DNA of 64,000 nt from Telmatactis stephensoni (GCA_029948255.1 JALIZF010001724.1:1-64000), one strand, 5' to 3'. Positions 35,201 through 48,767 are shown, numbered from the stretch's first letter. Notes: generated by a model not told the origin, from the sequence alone. Numbers and translations are program-made.

Positions 35201-35426
35201 TCAATAAAGCGACGTCGTCGTCTATCTTGTGGTAACTATCGCATGCGATGTCGCCGGTTTGATCCTTATGGACATTGCCTTGTTGATGAGTAAACGTGTC
35301 CCAAATACTTGGACCTTTACCGTCTTCATTCCAACCACCTTCGATCTGATAAGCAGACGATGCAGCTCCCCAAATGAAATCGTCTGGGAATTTGTCGTAA
35401 AGAAAGCTGCCTTCCTCTTGATCCAT
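29215..35426 (-). CDS. Family-1 beta-glucosidase, copy 2
   Basis: Exons are 35426-34823, 31076-30809, 30459-30275 and 29618-29215, again 604, 268, 185 and 404 bases, giving 486 residues. Sequence is nearly identical to copy 1. The acid/base glutamate (TINEP) and the nucleophile (ITENG) are at the same residues, with the same YHFDMPQ variant. Differences include SSGYQFRFGLYRVD for NDGYQFRFGLYSVD near the sugar-binding end, and REEAVFSYGNGSFAPG for HEEALCSYGNGTFPPG after the acid/base glutamate. Both could shift aglycone preference; this is inference. The frame is open upstream to 35546, but copy 1 shows the start is MDQEEGS at 35426. Intron 1 is 3.7 kb because of a 2.86 kb transposon; without it, the length matches copy 1. 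Minus-strand AATAAA lies at 29117-29122. Confidence 0.92.
31946..31990. repeat. Perfect 45-base hairpin
   Basis: Two 21-base arms (TCTGATTGGCCTCATTATAA plus T, and its mirror) flank a TTA loop directly inside the left end of the 2.86 kb transposon. Confidence 0.8.
32086..32276. mobile_element. Foldback MITE inside the 2.86 kb transposon
   Basis: The arms GCGAGCAGTCCCAC / GTGGGACTGCTCGC continue inward through CCTCCTGAATCA and TACCGGAAGTATTTCGTT, meeting at about 32180. Confidence 0.7.
32389..33598. mobile_element. 1.2 kb foldback element
   Basis: Arms of about 370 bases (beginning GTGAATCATTCCAATTTTAT, mirrored at 33555-33590) flank a core of about 290 bases. The core is open on the minus strand (33021-32803, 72 codons), without a recognisable domain. 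Confidence 0.75.
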
Positions 35427-38400
35427 TGTTAAAAACTTATTGTTTGAAGAAGTGGTCAATTGCGTGATCGTGACAATGAAGATGCCACGTATTTCCGCGC
35501 CGGTCACGGAAGGTTTTCTTTTTCTTTTTTTTTTAACGTAAACCACAGGTAACCCAGGCTATTCACTAAAGAGAACTTGTAATAGATATATTTCTCCATA
35601 AACTGAAAAGTTGGAAAATAAGCTCATATAATACTCGATCGCACGCTAGTTGGCTATCGAGGCAGTTGTCGAGGAGGGAGAATTGACCTAATTCATCGTG
35701 TGACAACGCTTCGTGACAAACTTCCCAAGCAATGATCTGCTTTATTTTGTTTTGAAACTTGTCGGATTATCGTTATATCTTGTCGGATTATCGTCGTTAT
35801 ATCTGCTTTTGTTTTGAAACCTGTCAGATTAACCTCGTTATTCTAGGATACTACTCACGAATGTTTTAAAGAATGAAAACATTTAAGAAAACGAGTTTGT
35901 CACGCATGGTGATTGGGAAAACAATACGACGCGTGGTGAGGTTTATGCCAACTTACACAGGAAGCCCGCGATTTTGTTTCATTTTCCTTCAAATATTGTT
36001 TAAAGTGCCTATAACCTCAAGCCACAAACGATTTCTCTAAAAAGAACTTGGCCTCTTAAACAAAAATGTTTTGAAGAGTTAGTCCTTCAATTTCTTTTGG
36101 TCGGGAAAAAGCGTTGCAAATTTGGAGAAAAAGCACATCTGAGTTTGAGCATCCTGTGGAAAAAATTGTGAGAACCCTCGGGGAACTGAGACCCAGTATC
36201 GATGACGTATCTAAGGAATCAAGTACAAGCTCCTGTACTTGTATATTGTTGTTGCTATACACTTTATCTAACTTCTGCTAAAAATTCTACTACCTTTGGT
36301 TCCTGCTTTAATCGAGTGTACCACAAACGAAACGACGAGGGATTCTGAATTTTGTGCTCTTTCTTTGAGTCTGAATGCAGTGAATGGACGTTTGTCATTT
36401 AATTAATCTACGTCACAATGTGCCTCAATTTACACTGGGGAAAAAATCACATATTTGATTTGATTTTAATTATATTTTCCCAAGATACTCAAATTAAAAA
36501 AAGGTGAATTTTCGCTAGGGATTATAGGGACTGGTAGGAGTGTTCTGCGAGCAGCTCAAAACCCTGACCCTATCCCAAACCTAAACTGATTTTGATTTTC
36601 TATAGCCTATTAATTCCTCTTCTTTGAGTTCTATTTAGAGAAAACCATATCACTATCCCAAACCAAAACGGTACCCTATCTCAGACTAAAGGACCAATCA
36701 CAACAAGTTCCAGTGTCATTGGACTTTGAAATGAAATGTATCAGTTTCAAACAAGTCCAAGAACTTTGCAATAAAAAGTACTGCTGTACCCGGGCGGATT
36801 TTTCGGGGTATCCAGATCCATCATGTGGCCAGATTTAACACACTTGATTGGAAGATTACCTCATGAATAATTAACGAGGATTTGAAGCAATTCTCAATTC
36901 TAAAAGATGAGAATAGGAAATTTAACTTCAGACTGCTAATTACACTGAAGAAGTTCTTAAAGATTTCTGTATATACAGTGGTGACCCAAGGAACATCGAA
37001 AAGTGTCCGATTTATATAAGAGAAGACGTATGAGGTCGGGACCTACAAAACTGTCCGCAATAAGCAGGTGTTTTTATCAATCGGGTGACCATAACGCGGT
37101 GTTCCACTGTAGTTTCTGACATTCAAACTCTCTTATCGTTTGCTTGACAGTGTGGGCAAGCTCTGCCTCCCCTCTCCCCTCAGAGCCACCAAGCAGTCTA
37201 CAAAATTCCCGGCAACAGTTACTTTCCTGATCTTCTCTCGGTCTTAGTTTTGTAGGCTGTTTAGTTCTGGTCGCGTAACGCTTCGTTGCGTGACCAGAAC
37301 TATATAAAGGTGGCTGCGTTAAGAAACTATTAGCAACCTCCTCCGTCGGTCATGATACCGTGATGATCGAACACCCCCTCCCCCTCCAACTCACCCACGG
37401 TCCGAATAAGGACCCCTCCCGAATAAGCCGTCTGCTTTTTTGGATTACCCCCTCCCCCCCAGGCTCCAAGAGCCTTGAGGTAGTGAGTGTTAGTGCCAGT
37501 AGACTATGTGATATGCTGCTGTGATTATTATTTAATTAATTAACTTATTTATTTATTCATTTATTTCTATATTTCTTTATTCTTTATTCTTTTTTTATTT
37601 ATTTACTTAATTAAACTTTGCTGTTTTAGAACGAAAATTTAGTTCACTGAAGAGCCGGAGCCACGAATCTAGTGTGTTATAGGCCGATACAACTTTGTGT
37701 TAAAGAGAAATAAAACGTATGCACCATTTCAGATTCATTTCTGAATTTTGAATATTAAAGCCCCATGCCTCACTCAAGATCATTTTTCGAACAATCCCCC
37801 TGGGGCACCTATTTGGTCATTTGCGGTAAATATCAAGCTAAAGGAAATATATCCTTCAAATTGCATCGCCGCTTTGTCGTTCGCCGAGATTATCACACGG
37901 AATTCGTAATATAACTGAGGTTTTCAATGGCCTTTGAAGACCAGAGGTTTTATTGCTCATTCTCGGGGTTAATCTTGGCTCTTTTATTTGATATTTTTAT
38001 ATTTTTTTTAGGCTTAATATACTGGGTTCGCGCGAAGCTTAAGAAATAAGAGACAGACAAAAATATCAGAAAGAATTCCTAGAGTGAGTCAAACCCTTTG
38101 GTCCCTAGGTTAGTTTTCAAAATGACTGAGTTCCTGATAGTGAAGTCAGTCTTCTAAACAATCCATAAAGACTGAATCAAGCAGTGTTCAAATATTGATG
38201 TTTGGATAATCGTTCTTTCTGGGTGCTGATTGGTTGAAATACAAAGACTTCATCAGCTTGACTGACATGTCTCATGTTGGTGTACCTTTTCTGACCTAAG
38301 TTATAAATTTATTCGATCACAGTAACCCTTATTATCCCAGTAATATACCCACACCAGTCACCTGTACTACATCCTATTTACTAGATAGCCATTAGTTGAC

Positions 38401-38632
38401 CTGTAAGTTTCATTGAAAGATCTCGCACGGCAAGCTTTATGACGAATAGATGTTAAAAGAAGACCTTGTGAAATCCATGTAATTTGAGATCCCCTTATTC
38501 ACATATCCCGTATTTAATCTAGTACTAAAGGTTACGTCCCACAACTAACTTCATTGTTTGCGTTAAGGTTTACAACACTGAGGTACAAGTAGTTGGCCAT
38601 CGTCGATCACACTAACTTACTAGCTGTACAAC
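35427..38632. other. Intergenic region upstream of the SLC6 pair
   Basis: The 120 bases next to beta-glucosidase copy 2 resemble the flank of copy 1. A hairpin with two mismatches, GTTCTGGTCGCGTAACG, lies at 37264-37300, and TTTATT-rich low complexity at 37530-37600. No exon was found on either strand. Confidence 0.5.
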
Positions 38633-41600
38633 ATGACTAAAGTAGAAGCAAATGGTGGTGAAATGGGTGAAATCAATGTCACAATAACTGGTCCTGCAGA
38701 CGAGAAACCTCAAGAGCCCAAAGTGGAGGTACAAGATGATCGTGGTGGCTGGGGCAACAAGATTGAATTCGTTTTAGCTACAGTTGGATACGCTGTTGGT
38801 TTAGGCAATGTTTGGCGTTTTCCTTATTTATGTCAGAAGAATGGTGGAGGTATGAAGTTTGTGTAAATTCCAAATTTCGTCATTGCAAATGTTCTTAGGA
38901 TACTTCACCTTTAGTACATTAGCCACTTCACTTTGCTTGGCGTTCTCTATTTACTCCTCTATGCCAAGTGCGCAACTGAATTAGCTCCAACCTGTTCGCT
39001 GTTATACTTCATTCATGACCTTTCAGCAAGGGTAAACTATGTTATGAAAGCAAAAGACAGCCGCAAACGAACTTGCAAACAAATAGAAGCTACAATGAAG
39101 CCATCAACTAAATACAAGTAGCGCAGAGCACGAGGCGGTGCGTCCCCCTCGAACCACTAACAGCGAGCTAAACATTTATAAGTAGTAAGAGTGTAGTGGG
39201 TACCGAAAGACCTGCAGTAATTTTACTGGAATGCCGATGTTATCGTTCGCTTTCAAATGTAAAGGTCTCGGTTATTACAATGTTGCTTTATTATTGTCGT
39301 TAAAACAGCTTAATATACTATCATAAATACTAAACTACGCTGTATTTGTAAGACTAGTTGCGACATAGCCTGTGGTTTAGACTGCTTACGGCTACACGTC
39401 TTGCTTTCTGACCTTTTTGCTTAATGACAAGTGGAAGTCGTGATTGAGCTCAATACACTACCATGGCATTTACACGTAAAATGGACAACAAGATTATTGT
39501 TTGTTTAGTGAATATCATCTGTTGGTGTATATTTGGACAGGATTATCTCAACTATGTATTTGTTATTTTTAATATATCTAGTTCAAGTTCACTGAATTAC
39601 TATTAGGATTTGGCAATTAAGACTGCAGTTATGTGGGTCGTGTGTTGACTAGATTAAGTCTAGCAGGTCGTCGCGTCCCCCTTGTGAAGCTATTCTATTA
39701 CCGACAAACGTGATTGTCGTACTCGTGCCGTACTTAGACCTTGTCCCCACGATAACCATCAGTAACCGAGAAAACTAGAAACTTGAAATATAACAGTTAC
39801 TTGGCTTTTCTGATTTATTCTTCGATTTCTTTAATAAAAATACATATACCTTGTCCGCTTACTGACAATTAGAAACTTTTTGGCTCGTTCGTCCAAGGTC
39901 AAAACAGTGCTTAAGTTAATGATTGATGTAACCTTTGACATCAATGTACACAGCGTGAAATCACATGGTCACAACTCTTTCTGTGCTCACGTATTAATAA
40001 ATGCAATAGTTTACAACAACTAACGACAAGCCGAGGAAATTAACTGTAAATCTTGGCTACTTCCCGGGCACTGTGTTTTGTCAGTTATCATTTTCCTCGA
40101 TAGAGCGGGATTAGCCCGTTTCAATTGCAGGAAAATTTAATATGAAGAAATGGTGGGTCATGGTGTCAAAAGTCATCTGAAAAGTTAATTACAATTTCTA
40201 ATTGAATATAATCGAATACAATTTCGTAATCGTTCGAACTTTCGTTCTTTCAGTTCTAATACTGTCCTCTGTATGATGAATTTTTGATCTTTTTCGTTTA
40301 ATAAGGAAACACGTGAGGAGTCTGAGGAACTCACACTTCCTGCTGGCATTAATCCCGATGATACTATCGAATTAATTGCCGCACAATGAAAAAATCCCGA
40401 TCGTAACAAAATTATGAGTTCTACCGCGTTCGATTTTCGAACGAAATCGAACCTAATCAGATGTTCAATCGTACAATTCACAAAGGAAACAGGAAACGAA
40501 AAAACAGCTAGCACATATTGGTAGCAGTATCGACAACTCGTTTCGCGGGCAAATTTTCAATTCTAGATGACTGTTTTTGTGTGAATTCGAAAGTCGAACC
40601 TCTCGTAACCGACCACCCAAAATGTCAAGTTATGGTCGTTTAAGAGTGGTGGTCGTTTAAGAGAGGTGGTCGCTACGAGAGTAAACACCAGGGGGTCTAA
40701 ATTTTGTTGAGACATACGTAAACTTCAGATAACTGTCCATTCATATTTTACAGTAATGAGAACCTTTAGTACTGTATTTATTTATTTATGTCAATGTATG
40801 ACTGCAAGTGTGGAGCTCGCATGGTGAGAGAGAGAAGATCAGGATAGCAAGGGTCGGGAGGGTAAAGACAGTAGAAAATATCAAACTATCGGCTGTATAG
40901 TGGTCGCGGCTCGCTTACGAGAGTCAGTCGGTTATAGGAGGTGCCAATTATAGTGATTTGTATGAAAACATTGGGGTTTTTGAAAACTGGTCGCACAAGG
41001 GAAGTGGTCGCTTAGGGTAGGTGTTCTCAAGTGGAGGTTTGACTTTATTTGATACTGAATTCGATTACGAACTTTTGATTTGGGTTCGATTAGATGCGTC
41101 GGAACAGATTCGGAACAGGTGCATAAAAAGACTGAAGAGGCGTATGAACGACCTGTAGCGCCGTTTATGAATCTCGAATCGCCGCTAAAATGACCACCTG
41201 GGGCCCCTTTCTCAAAACACCCGATAATTTTACGGACCCGTTAACCTAAATAAATCGAATAAGTTAACGGGTCCGTAAAGTTATTGCTTTTTTTGAGAAA
41301 CGGGCCTCTGGAATAATAATACGATAATTGTATATTTATATTCAATTTTTAAATTTTAGATCAAACATGCATATGTAAATATTTTAGATTTTAGTATTTG
41401 AGGGTTACAGGTTTGTTAGTGCTACGCACTATTATGTACTACCCTCTTAAAATAAAGTCACTATCTATCTATCTATCTAACCCTACTACCGACTTAGGAC
41501 AAATTAAAATGTTGGGGAAAATGTTGATATAAATTCATCATGAATCACAAATACATAATCGCATCATACAACGTTTATTCCCAGACACATCGACCTTTGC

Positions 41601-44600
41601 GTATTCGGGTACCGTTTAATTGTTGCTCACAATCCTTTTTGAAAGAAGATCTATATTTGGAAACAAATGTTCAAATTAATATCAATGATAGATATCGATT
41701 TGTAAAGATCTCAAGGTGTGTTTTTAATTTATTCTGAAGAGCGAAATTTTACTTTTTTCAGGTGATAAAAAGTGCAAATATATAAAGTGAAGTCATTAAC
41801 GTTCTCCAATTAGCAAATGCATAAATTCTTTTCTCAAGCGAAATACGGATTCTATCGAGCTTCCTGAAAAACTACCATAAACTCTGCAGATTATCACTCC
41901 ATTCCAAATTTTCCATCCCAGATTATCACTCCATTCCAAATTTTCCATCCTAGATTATCACTCCATTCCAAATTTTCCATCCCAGATTATCACTCCATTC
42001 CAAATTTTTCAAGGGATCACTAGTGGCGATTCGGGATGCGCAGCGGAGATAATTTAAGTGGTGATTTGCGGATCACTTAATTGGTTGGGATCATGATCAC
42101 TTAAGCGGCGTTATACCGATCTTAGCCATGCATCCACGTTTCATAGTTTGTTTTTCATTGTTTGATGTTTATTTATCCATTTTTTACTCGAAAGGTGCTT
42201 TCTTGATTCCCTACGTATTTTGTCTGTTATTTCTTGGTATACCCATCTTCTTCTTGGAGCTCGCCATTGGTCAAAGCGTTCGTCAAGGGTCCCTTGGTGT
42301 ATGGAACTACATCCATCCCTACCTAGGAGGGGTAGGGATTGCCAGTATTATGGTCTGTTTTCTAGTTGGTGTATATTATAACATGATTATTGCCTGGTGC
42401 TTCTATTATCTCTTTGCTTCATGGCAAAACCCCTTACCATACCACGCTTGTCCAACAATTTCTATCAACGGTACCAATGAGACCGCGCTCTTACCTGAGT
42501 GTCAATTGGCTGGTAGGACACAATATTATTGGTACAATACAGCTTTAGGAATTACCTCTTGTATAGAAGAGAGTGGTACTCTCTTATGGCCTATGGTGCT
42601 GTGCTTACTACTTGCTTGGTTAGTTGTGTTCTTGTGTATGATGAAAGGCGTACAGACAGCTGGCAAGGTATGTAATGTGCAGTAGACTCAGCTGAACTTA
42701 ATTCGCGCTTTTCTCTGTAGTGTGATACAAACACGCTAGACGTAGAGTGCTCAAAACGTTTGGGAGTTACAGCCAAGTATTTCTTTTGCATTTTATCTCA
42801 GTACAGAGACATAAAAGATCGTTTTATAAAGTTGGTTTTTAAAATGTTTTCGACTTTTTGCATGAGCTTGTCTCTGCCCTCAAATATTATTTTCTTACTA
42901 ACTAAGTGGGAGGACTTGACTTTGCGCAACAACTTCCGTATAGAATGAAAGAGAACTAAATATTTGTCCGTCCGGATTGACCTAACTCAGTCAATAAGCA
43001 TTTTATCATATGCCCATATAGCTGTTTTTGACCACTCTATTTCTGTTTTTGGACGCAGTGTTTCGGGTCCAGATAGGGGTTTCTCCGGACCATCTTCGAA
43101 AATCCATTTGTGCCCCATCACGTGACTATTTCCAAAGGCACTTGATATAGTACCTAAATAGATCTTGATATTGTATTTGATTCGATCAGGAAATTAAGAA
43201 TGCTCATCACTAAAGGTTGAATAGTGTAAAGGGTGTATTCATAGTCCTACGAAAACTGCTCTAACAAGTGGTATACATTTTGAATTCATTTTAGGCAGTA
43301 TATTTCACAGCTACGTTCCCATATTTAGTGCTTACTATCTTCTTCTTTCGTGGTGTTACCCTGGAAGGAGCAGGCGATGGTATAGCGCACATGTTTAAAC
43401 CACAGGTAATGTGAATTTCAATCTAAAGCCTGGTTTCCACGAGCGATGGAAACAACATACGCAGACTCAGTAGTGCACTGTATAATTGTCTTCTATCATG
43501 AGGTGAAACATGTGTATGCTGCTTCTGCTTCCGTCGCTCGTGGAAATGAGGCTTGACCGCTTGTCGAAAGGCATTTTCAGTCTTGTTGGAATTTTTATCA
43601 GCTGAAAGACAAGTTTTCGATAGAATATTCTAGTGTGGTTGAGAGCACATGGTGGTCAAAAATTTCAGGCAGATAACAATGAGATTCACAGCTGTTTGAA
43701 ACCCAGCAATTAGCTTGTGTTACCTTTTCAAGTCATTATTTCATTTCATTCCAATTATTATTGTTTGTATGATTGTTTTTTCATGTTTCATTTCGTGGTC
43801 GTTTTTAGATATCGTAATAAATGTATCTGCATTGTTTTGTTGTGCTTTGTGATTCTCTATTGTTTATTCAATTGTACTGTTGTTTTTTAGTATTACAGTA
43901 TACTTATATGGTTTTTTCCATTTTTTGTTGTAGATTTCTATGTGTTTCTGATCTACATTCAGTGTTTTCAATTTTGCTTTACTGTACTAGTTTTCTGAGT
44001 TTCCTTTGTTTTACTATTGTTTCGTTGTAGTTTTCCAAACTTCAAAATCCCCAAGTGTGGTTGGAAGCAGCAACTCAGATATTCTACTCACTTGGAGTTG
44101 CGTTTGGTGGTTTGATCGCCATGTCTAGTTACAACCCTGTTCATAATAATTGTCGTCGAGATGCCGTGATGGTCTCACTTATCAACTGTGGAACATCAGT
44201 ATTTGCAAGTATAGTCATCTTTTCCATCTTGGGATTCAAGGTAAACACGCCATCACCACAACACAGCAAACTATAACATAGAGTCTAGACGTGACCACAC
44301 CCCATCAGCATCCCCGTTATACACTTGTTGGTCTGCCCCCCCCTCCCTCCCTCGGAGCCGGTTTCTTGACGTTCGGTCGGGCGTGGCACTTAGTGGGATA
44401 GTCCATCAATTTTCACTAACGAGGCTATTGAATATAAAAGAGTGTAAAGGGATGAATTATATATAGTCATAGTATTGTTTTACATTTTTATAGGCACACA
44501 GATCATTTGAAGACTGCAAAGATGACTTTGCTAAGAATATAACTCTTGCTGTAAACCCAAATCAGACGATAACTGAAGCTTGTGGTGACTTAGAGAAATG

Positions 44601-47600
44601 GCTATCAGAGGTAACACAATCAACTACTAAAGTGGAAACCCGCTCTGTCGAACTCACAATAGGAACTAAGGACTGTTTGAGATTGCTTGACCGCATTTGA
44701 CGTCACAGGGCCATCTTGCATGAAGCTCAACAAAAAATTCTCATTGTTTGTTCATCTAACGTGGCTACTCTTCTTCGTCTTTTGATTAACGAAGGAATGA
44801 GTGACACCCAGCAGTGGCCTAAGACGATATTAATTAGTTCAAAAAAAGCTTTTGTAGGGAAATTAAAGGGTTTGTAGTTTACGAGGTAACTGAGATCAAG
44901 ATAGCGGGCTTCTAGTTCATATTATTCTGTCACAGAGCTGAGGAAGTAAAGTCAAGCAAACAAATGAGTCATTTTTTGTGTTTTGTAGTCTGCACAAGGT
45001 CCAGGATTGACATTCATTGCCTTCACAGAGGCCATTGTCAAAATGCCTGTATCTCAACTCTGGGCAACACTGTTTTTCTGTATGTTATTGACACTTGGTC
45101 TTGGTAGTATGTTTGGCACACTAGAGGGTGTCATCACACCCATCTATGACTTGAAACTTGTTTCGTGGAGAAAGGAATTTGTCACTGGTGAGTATATGTA
45201 CAACATACCCTGCTGGCAGAGGTCAGTTTTCTAATCCCTTCGCACAGCGACAAGGATAGAAGTAACCTTGGCCGGCCCAAACGACTTCCACATCCACATT
45301 TCTGGATGTAAAAATTATGGTCTTTTAAAAAACCTGTTTCAAAACCGGTTTTGCATGCAAACGTCATCATGTGCAAGGTATTGCTGACTCGTGAGAATTA
45401 CGTTTTGCTGCTTTCAATTTGCGCATGCTCAAACTGAAAAGTCGAGAGGGGCGGAGAGGTCAATATATACCTATTTCAAAAATGGTTGTCGTATGAGAGG
45501 TCTCAAGCCTACGTGACTAGACCGAAAAGGAGCATGGGTAGTTGCAAAATTTCCCTCTCTTTTTAGCATTGGTCTTGACTTTTGCATCAGCAAATGAAGC
45601 TCTTTGATGTATTTGGTCATGACAAGCTGAAGTTGAATTATGGTGTGGATATTTGTGCGGTTTTATAGCTTTAGTAATGTTTACCCATGCTTCGCGTAGG
45701 CTTTTACCGACAATGTTTGTTGAAATAGGTGTATACGTACATTTTAGAACAAAAGTCGATGTTTTTAACCTACACTTTTCCTCGCGACTTCACATTTTCA
45801 ACAACAAGGACAAAAACAACAACAAGCGCAACACGAAGCCGGGTTTGTTTATGGTGGAAACAGCTCAATATTTCGTTTTTCCGGAAAAAAACCCTCGAAG
45901 CTAGTGAGATAACGACGAGTAACAAATTCAAGTCACATGTGATGCCCCGTCCGGTATATCGTACATGCCACACATTCCCTAGCCTGTCCCATGCCGTGAA
46001 AGAATTATATTCCAAACTGTAAACAGATTTTTGTACATGTTTTCAGCGTCCATTTGTGGAGTATCGTTCGTGGTGGGTTTAGTGTTCTGTCAGGGTTCAG
46101 GAGAATACTGGCTTCAGATGTTTGATACTTTTTCGGGAACGTTACCCCTTCTTGTGATTGGCTTGTTCGAGTTGGTTGGTGTCAATTGGATTTACGGTGC
46201 CCAAAGGTAAGACTTGCACATAATACGAGCAGGACAGGGTTCGCGCACTTGATTTTTTCCTAATCTTTCGTTAACTAATGGAAAAACATTTTCTAGATAA
46301 TTTAAGAAAAATCATGTACTGTATTCATAGTTTTTTGTCTTACTCTTTATTCGTATACATTTTCATGTCAAAATAGGTTTTTCAGTTGCGTACAATTTAT
46401 TGTTTCCCGCCATTTATTTAATTCAATTAGCAGTCTTGAATTTCCTACTTAATTCCATCGATTTAGTTTGAGACATCAACTTGCAATTGAACTCAAAGCT
46501 GAAAATGAAGCCTTCGAGGACATATCTAGGAAATTACATTTTCCTATCATAGGAACTGGACAAAATGTATGAAAATACAATTTTGCCTAGATACTTGCTA
46601 TCATAGGAAATTGTATTGCCCTAGATATTTCCTACCTTTTCATTTATCCTATGATAGGAAATATGTAGGAAAATGTATTTTTCTACATTTTGTCCAGTCC
46701 CTATAACAGGAAAGTGCAATTTTCTAGATGTTTCCTAAATAGTATTTCCTGTCATTGAAAATGAACAAAAAATTCCAGTGACTTAGCTTAGAGCTTGGTC
46801 TCAAAGACTGGTTCAAGAGTTGATAGTCTACATCACAATTGCATCAAATAGTAATGCCAACCAGTTTAACTCAAACCGGAATTTGATAAATGAAACCCTA
46901 AAAACGTGGGCTCGAATGCTACTCGGTTAAATAAATATTGCAAAATATGTTGTTCTTCCCATCCAGCTCAGTGTTGTTTTCTGGGATACATTTATTTCAA
47001 GAAAAGTTGGCATGGTTCAGAGAAACAAACGTCAAGCCAAGACGGAAATGAATGCTGGTTTTGTTTGTAATGTATTCAAATCAGACTAGTTTCTACTGAA
47101 CTAATTACAAAATGTGAGCATTTTCAAGTCCTTGTTAGTATACCGCACTCAATTCTCAGTTTGATAACAAGCCTGATTTGAATACATTATCGATTATTAG
47201 CAGCACAAAACCAGCATTCATTTCGTGCTTGCCTTGACGCATTATGCTTTGAACCTAGACAACGATTTTTGAAATAAGTGTATATGACCTGGAAAGTTTA
47301 TAAATGTTGACTTGGTTTGTTTAGGTTTGAAGACGACATCGAGTTCATGATAAATGACCGACCTGGATGGTATTGGAAGTTGACGTGGAGATTTATAGCA
47401 CCTATAATTGTTGGTGTTATTGTTATTGCCAGTATCGTCAACATGTTCTTAACCCCCATCACTTACTCTGCTTGGGACCCTACTTCGGTACGTACAAGCA
47501 CGTTCATAGCAGTTTGACCGCAGGCAACCCAAAGGCTTCCTTTTTTATCGTTAGCTTCTGCACTCAGTGTTGGGTTGGTACTAGCTTCTATTCCAACTTT

Positions 47601-48767
47601 AAACATGGTTCATACAAGCTTTGAAAAGCCCTGGAACATGTGTTGACTCTTGAAAAGTGTTTCAGTGAATTTGGGAAAATTTGATTTTTGTCCTTGAAAA
47701 ATCATTAAATTTTTAAGTGATTCCTTCGATTTTTCGTATTTTTCCTTGAATTTTATGAGAGCCATTTTACTAGTTTCTTAGAACCACTCAGTAAAAATAT
47801 ATAAACTAGGTGATTTTTGGATGGTCTTATTGGTTTGTAATTATATCTCGCAGTCGCGAAAAAATATATTTGTTACTTCATGTACTTCGTGCAGTTTCCT
47901 AAAATTATAGTTACACTGTGTTCAATACAATTGAAAAAACGTTTGGAAAAACTTCAAATGGTCCTTAAAAAGTCCTTGAAAAGAATCCTTGAATTTTGTC
48001 CTCAAACATTAATTGTATGAACCATGTTTAAACCATCAATACAAGTGCTCATTGACACAGCTGAGAAGTTTAGTAGACTAAAGCAAACTCAAATATAGTG
48101 ATCCGTTGCCTGGGAACCGTTTCTCGAAAGATTCGGTAACTTTACGGGCCCGTTTATTTGCGGAAATATATGAACTTATGTGAAACGCACGATAAGGATG
48201 TAAAGGCGGAGTTCCACGTTGTATTTTTTCTGCAATTAACTTGTTTCGCAATGGCGTTGCAGCGTTTAATTAACATCCCTGCATCGCTCAAACTCCTTGC
48301 AACCCTGGCTATAATTATTGCATACAAACATTTATTTCTTTAACCCTCGACCGAGAAATAATTTACTTAACATGATTTACATAGTATATAATCAAATACA
48401 TTATTGCAATCGTTGCAACAATTTTTTCGGCGTTGCACCGTATAACACCACGGCAATGGTTGGTGCAAATTGTTTTGCAACGCTTGATTGTGAGACGAAT
48501 TACATGTAATACCGTCTTTATACTTTGTTGCAGGCCGATGTGAAAGCCACAGTGTATCCTAGCTGGGGTTTCGTGGTCATTGCATTCCTTATCTTCTCGT
48601 CGTGTCTTGCTGTCCCCATTGTCTTTTTGCTTAGACGATTTGGTATTGTTAAAGTAGAAGTTAACAAATCCACTGATGGCGTCATCCCACCTGGTGCCAT
48701 GACACCCAACTTGTCACGTGCTCCCATTGCTCTGACAGAAGAGCCAATGGCTGGTGTTGACAATTGA
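38633..48767 (+). CDS. SLC6 sodium-coupled neutral amino acid transporter, copy A (SLC6A15-20 / B0AT type)
   Basis: Nine exons: 38633-38849, 42195-42667, 43295-43405, 44031-44240, 44494-44610, 44989-45187, 46047-46206, 47325-47487 and 48534-48767. They total 1884 bases, 627 residues, with consistent phases. The TM1 signature [18 protein letters not shown] spans the first junction (residues 57-73). Further matches to the B0AT branch are [19 protein letters not shown], the DGIAHMF segment before TM6, [29 protein letters not shown] and [12 protein letters not shown]. The branch moves neutral amino acids with Na+ across the plasma membrane through 12 helices; exact substrate is unknown. NGTN and NIT sequons lie in the extracellular loops. 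A paralogue follows on the same strand, starting 1.3 kb after the stop. Exon 2 is continuous here but split in copy B. AATAAA at 49418-49423 is a plausible poly(A) signal. Confidence 0.93.
41201..41308. mobile_element. Palindromic MITE with TTTACGGACCCGTTAA arms
   Basis: Left GGGGCCCCTTTCTC and TTTACGGACCCGTTAAC are mirrored on the right (GTTAACGGGTCCGTAAAG, GAGAAACGGGCC). Relatives are at 62500-62964 and, truncated, near 48110-48163. Confidence 0.7.
41887..42010. repeat. Four 32-base tandem repeats
   Basis: CAGATTATCACTCCATTCCA plus AATTTTCCATCC occurs four times, the last incomplete, ending about 185 bases before SLC6 copy A exon 2. Confidence 0.9.
43426..43554. mobile_element. Palindromic MITE (AAGCCTGG family)
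   Basis: AAGCCTGGTTTCCACGAGCGA at the left is mirrored by TCGCTCGTGGAAATGAGGCTT at the right. It starts about 20 bases after the donor of SLC6 copy A exon 3. Confidence 0.7.
46541..46742. mobile_element. MITE with TTTCCTATCATAGGAA motifs
   Basis: Inverted arms such as AGGAACTGGACAAAATGTA and TACATTTTGTCCAGTCCCT pair across about 120 bases. In SLC6 copy A intron 7. Confidence 0.55.
47003..47266. mobile_element. Palindromic MITE (ATGAATGCTGGTTTTG family), copy 1
   Basis: The arms run from GTTGGCATGGTTCAGAGAAA through CGTCAAGCCAAGAC to CAAAACCAGCATTCATTTCG. Relatives are at 60805-61055 and 62649-62910. It ends 58 bases before exon 8 of SLC6 copy A. Confidence 0.7.
47598..48032. mobile_element. 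MITE with TTTAAACATGGTTCATACAA ends
   Basis: The 20-base end is mirrored exactly at 48013-48032. The 435-base element is rich in CCTTGAATTTT/AAAATTC runs. In SLC6 copy A intron 8. Confidence 0.75.

Larger units (their letters stand above)
38850..42194 (+). other. SLC6 copy A intron 1
   Basis: This 3.3 kb intron holds a palindromic MITE (41201-41308), TATC microsatellite units near 41464 and four 32-base repeats (41887-42010). One fragment at about 40310-40388 ([20 protein letters not shown], then stop) resembles the end of a decayed coding sequence but could not be assigned. Confidence 0.5.

Noticed and set aside
35427..35546. 41-codon N-terminal extension of beta-glucosidase copy 2
   Set aside because: Copy 1 starts at the equivalent MDQDEGS and has no matching upstream frame; the extension is Lys/Arg-rich, from a poly-T tract.
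40185..40514. 109-codon minus-strand frame in SLC6 copy A intron 1
   Set aside because: No recognisable domain or splice partners.
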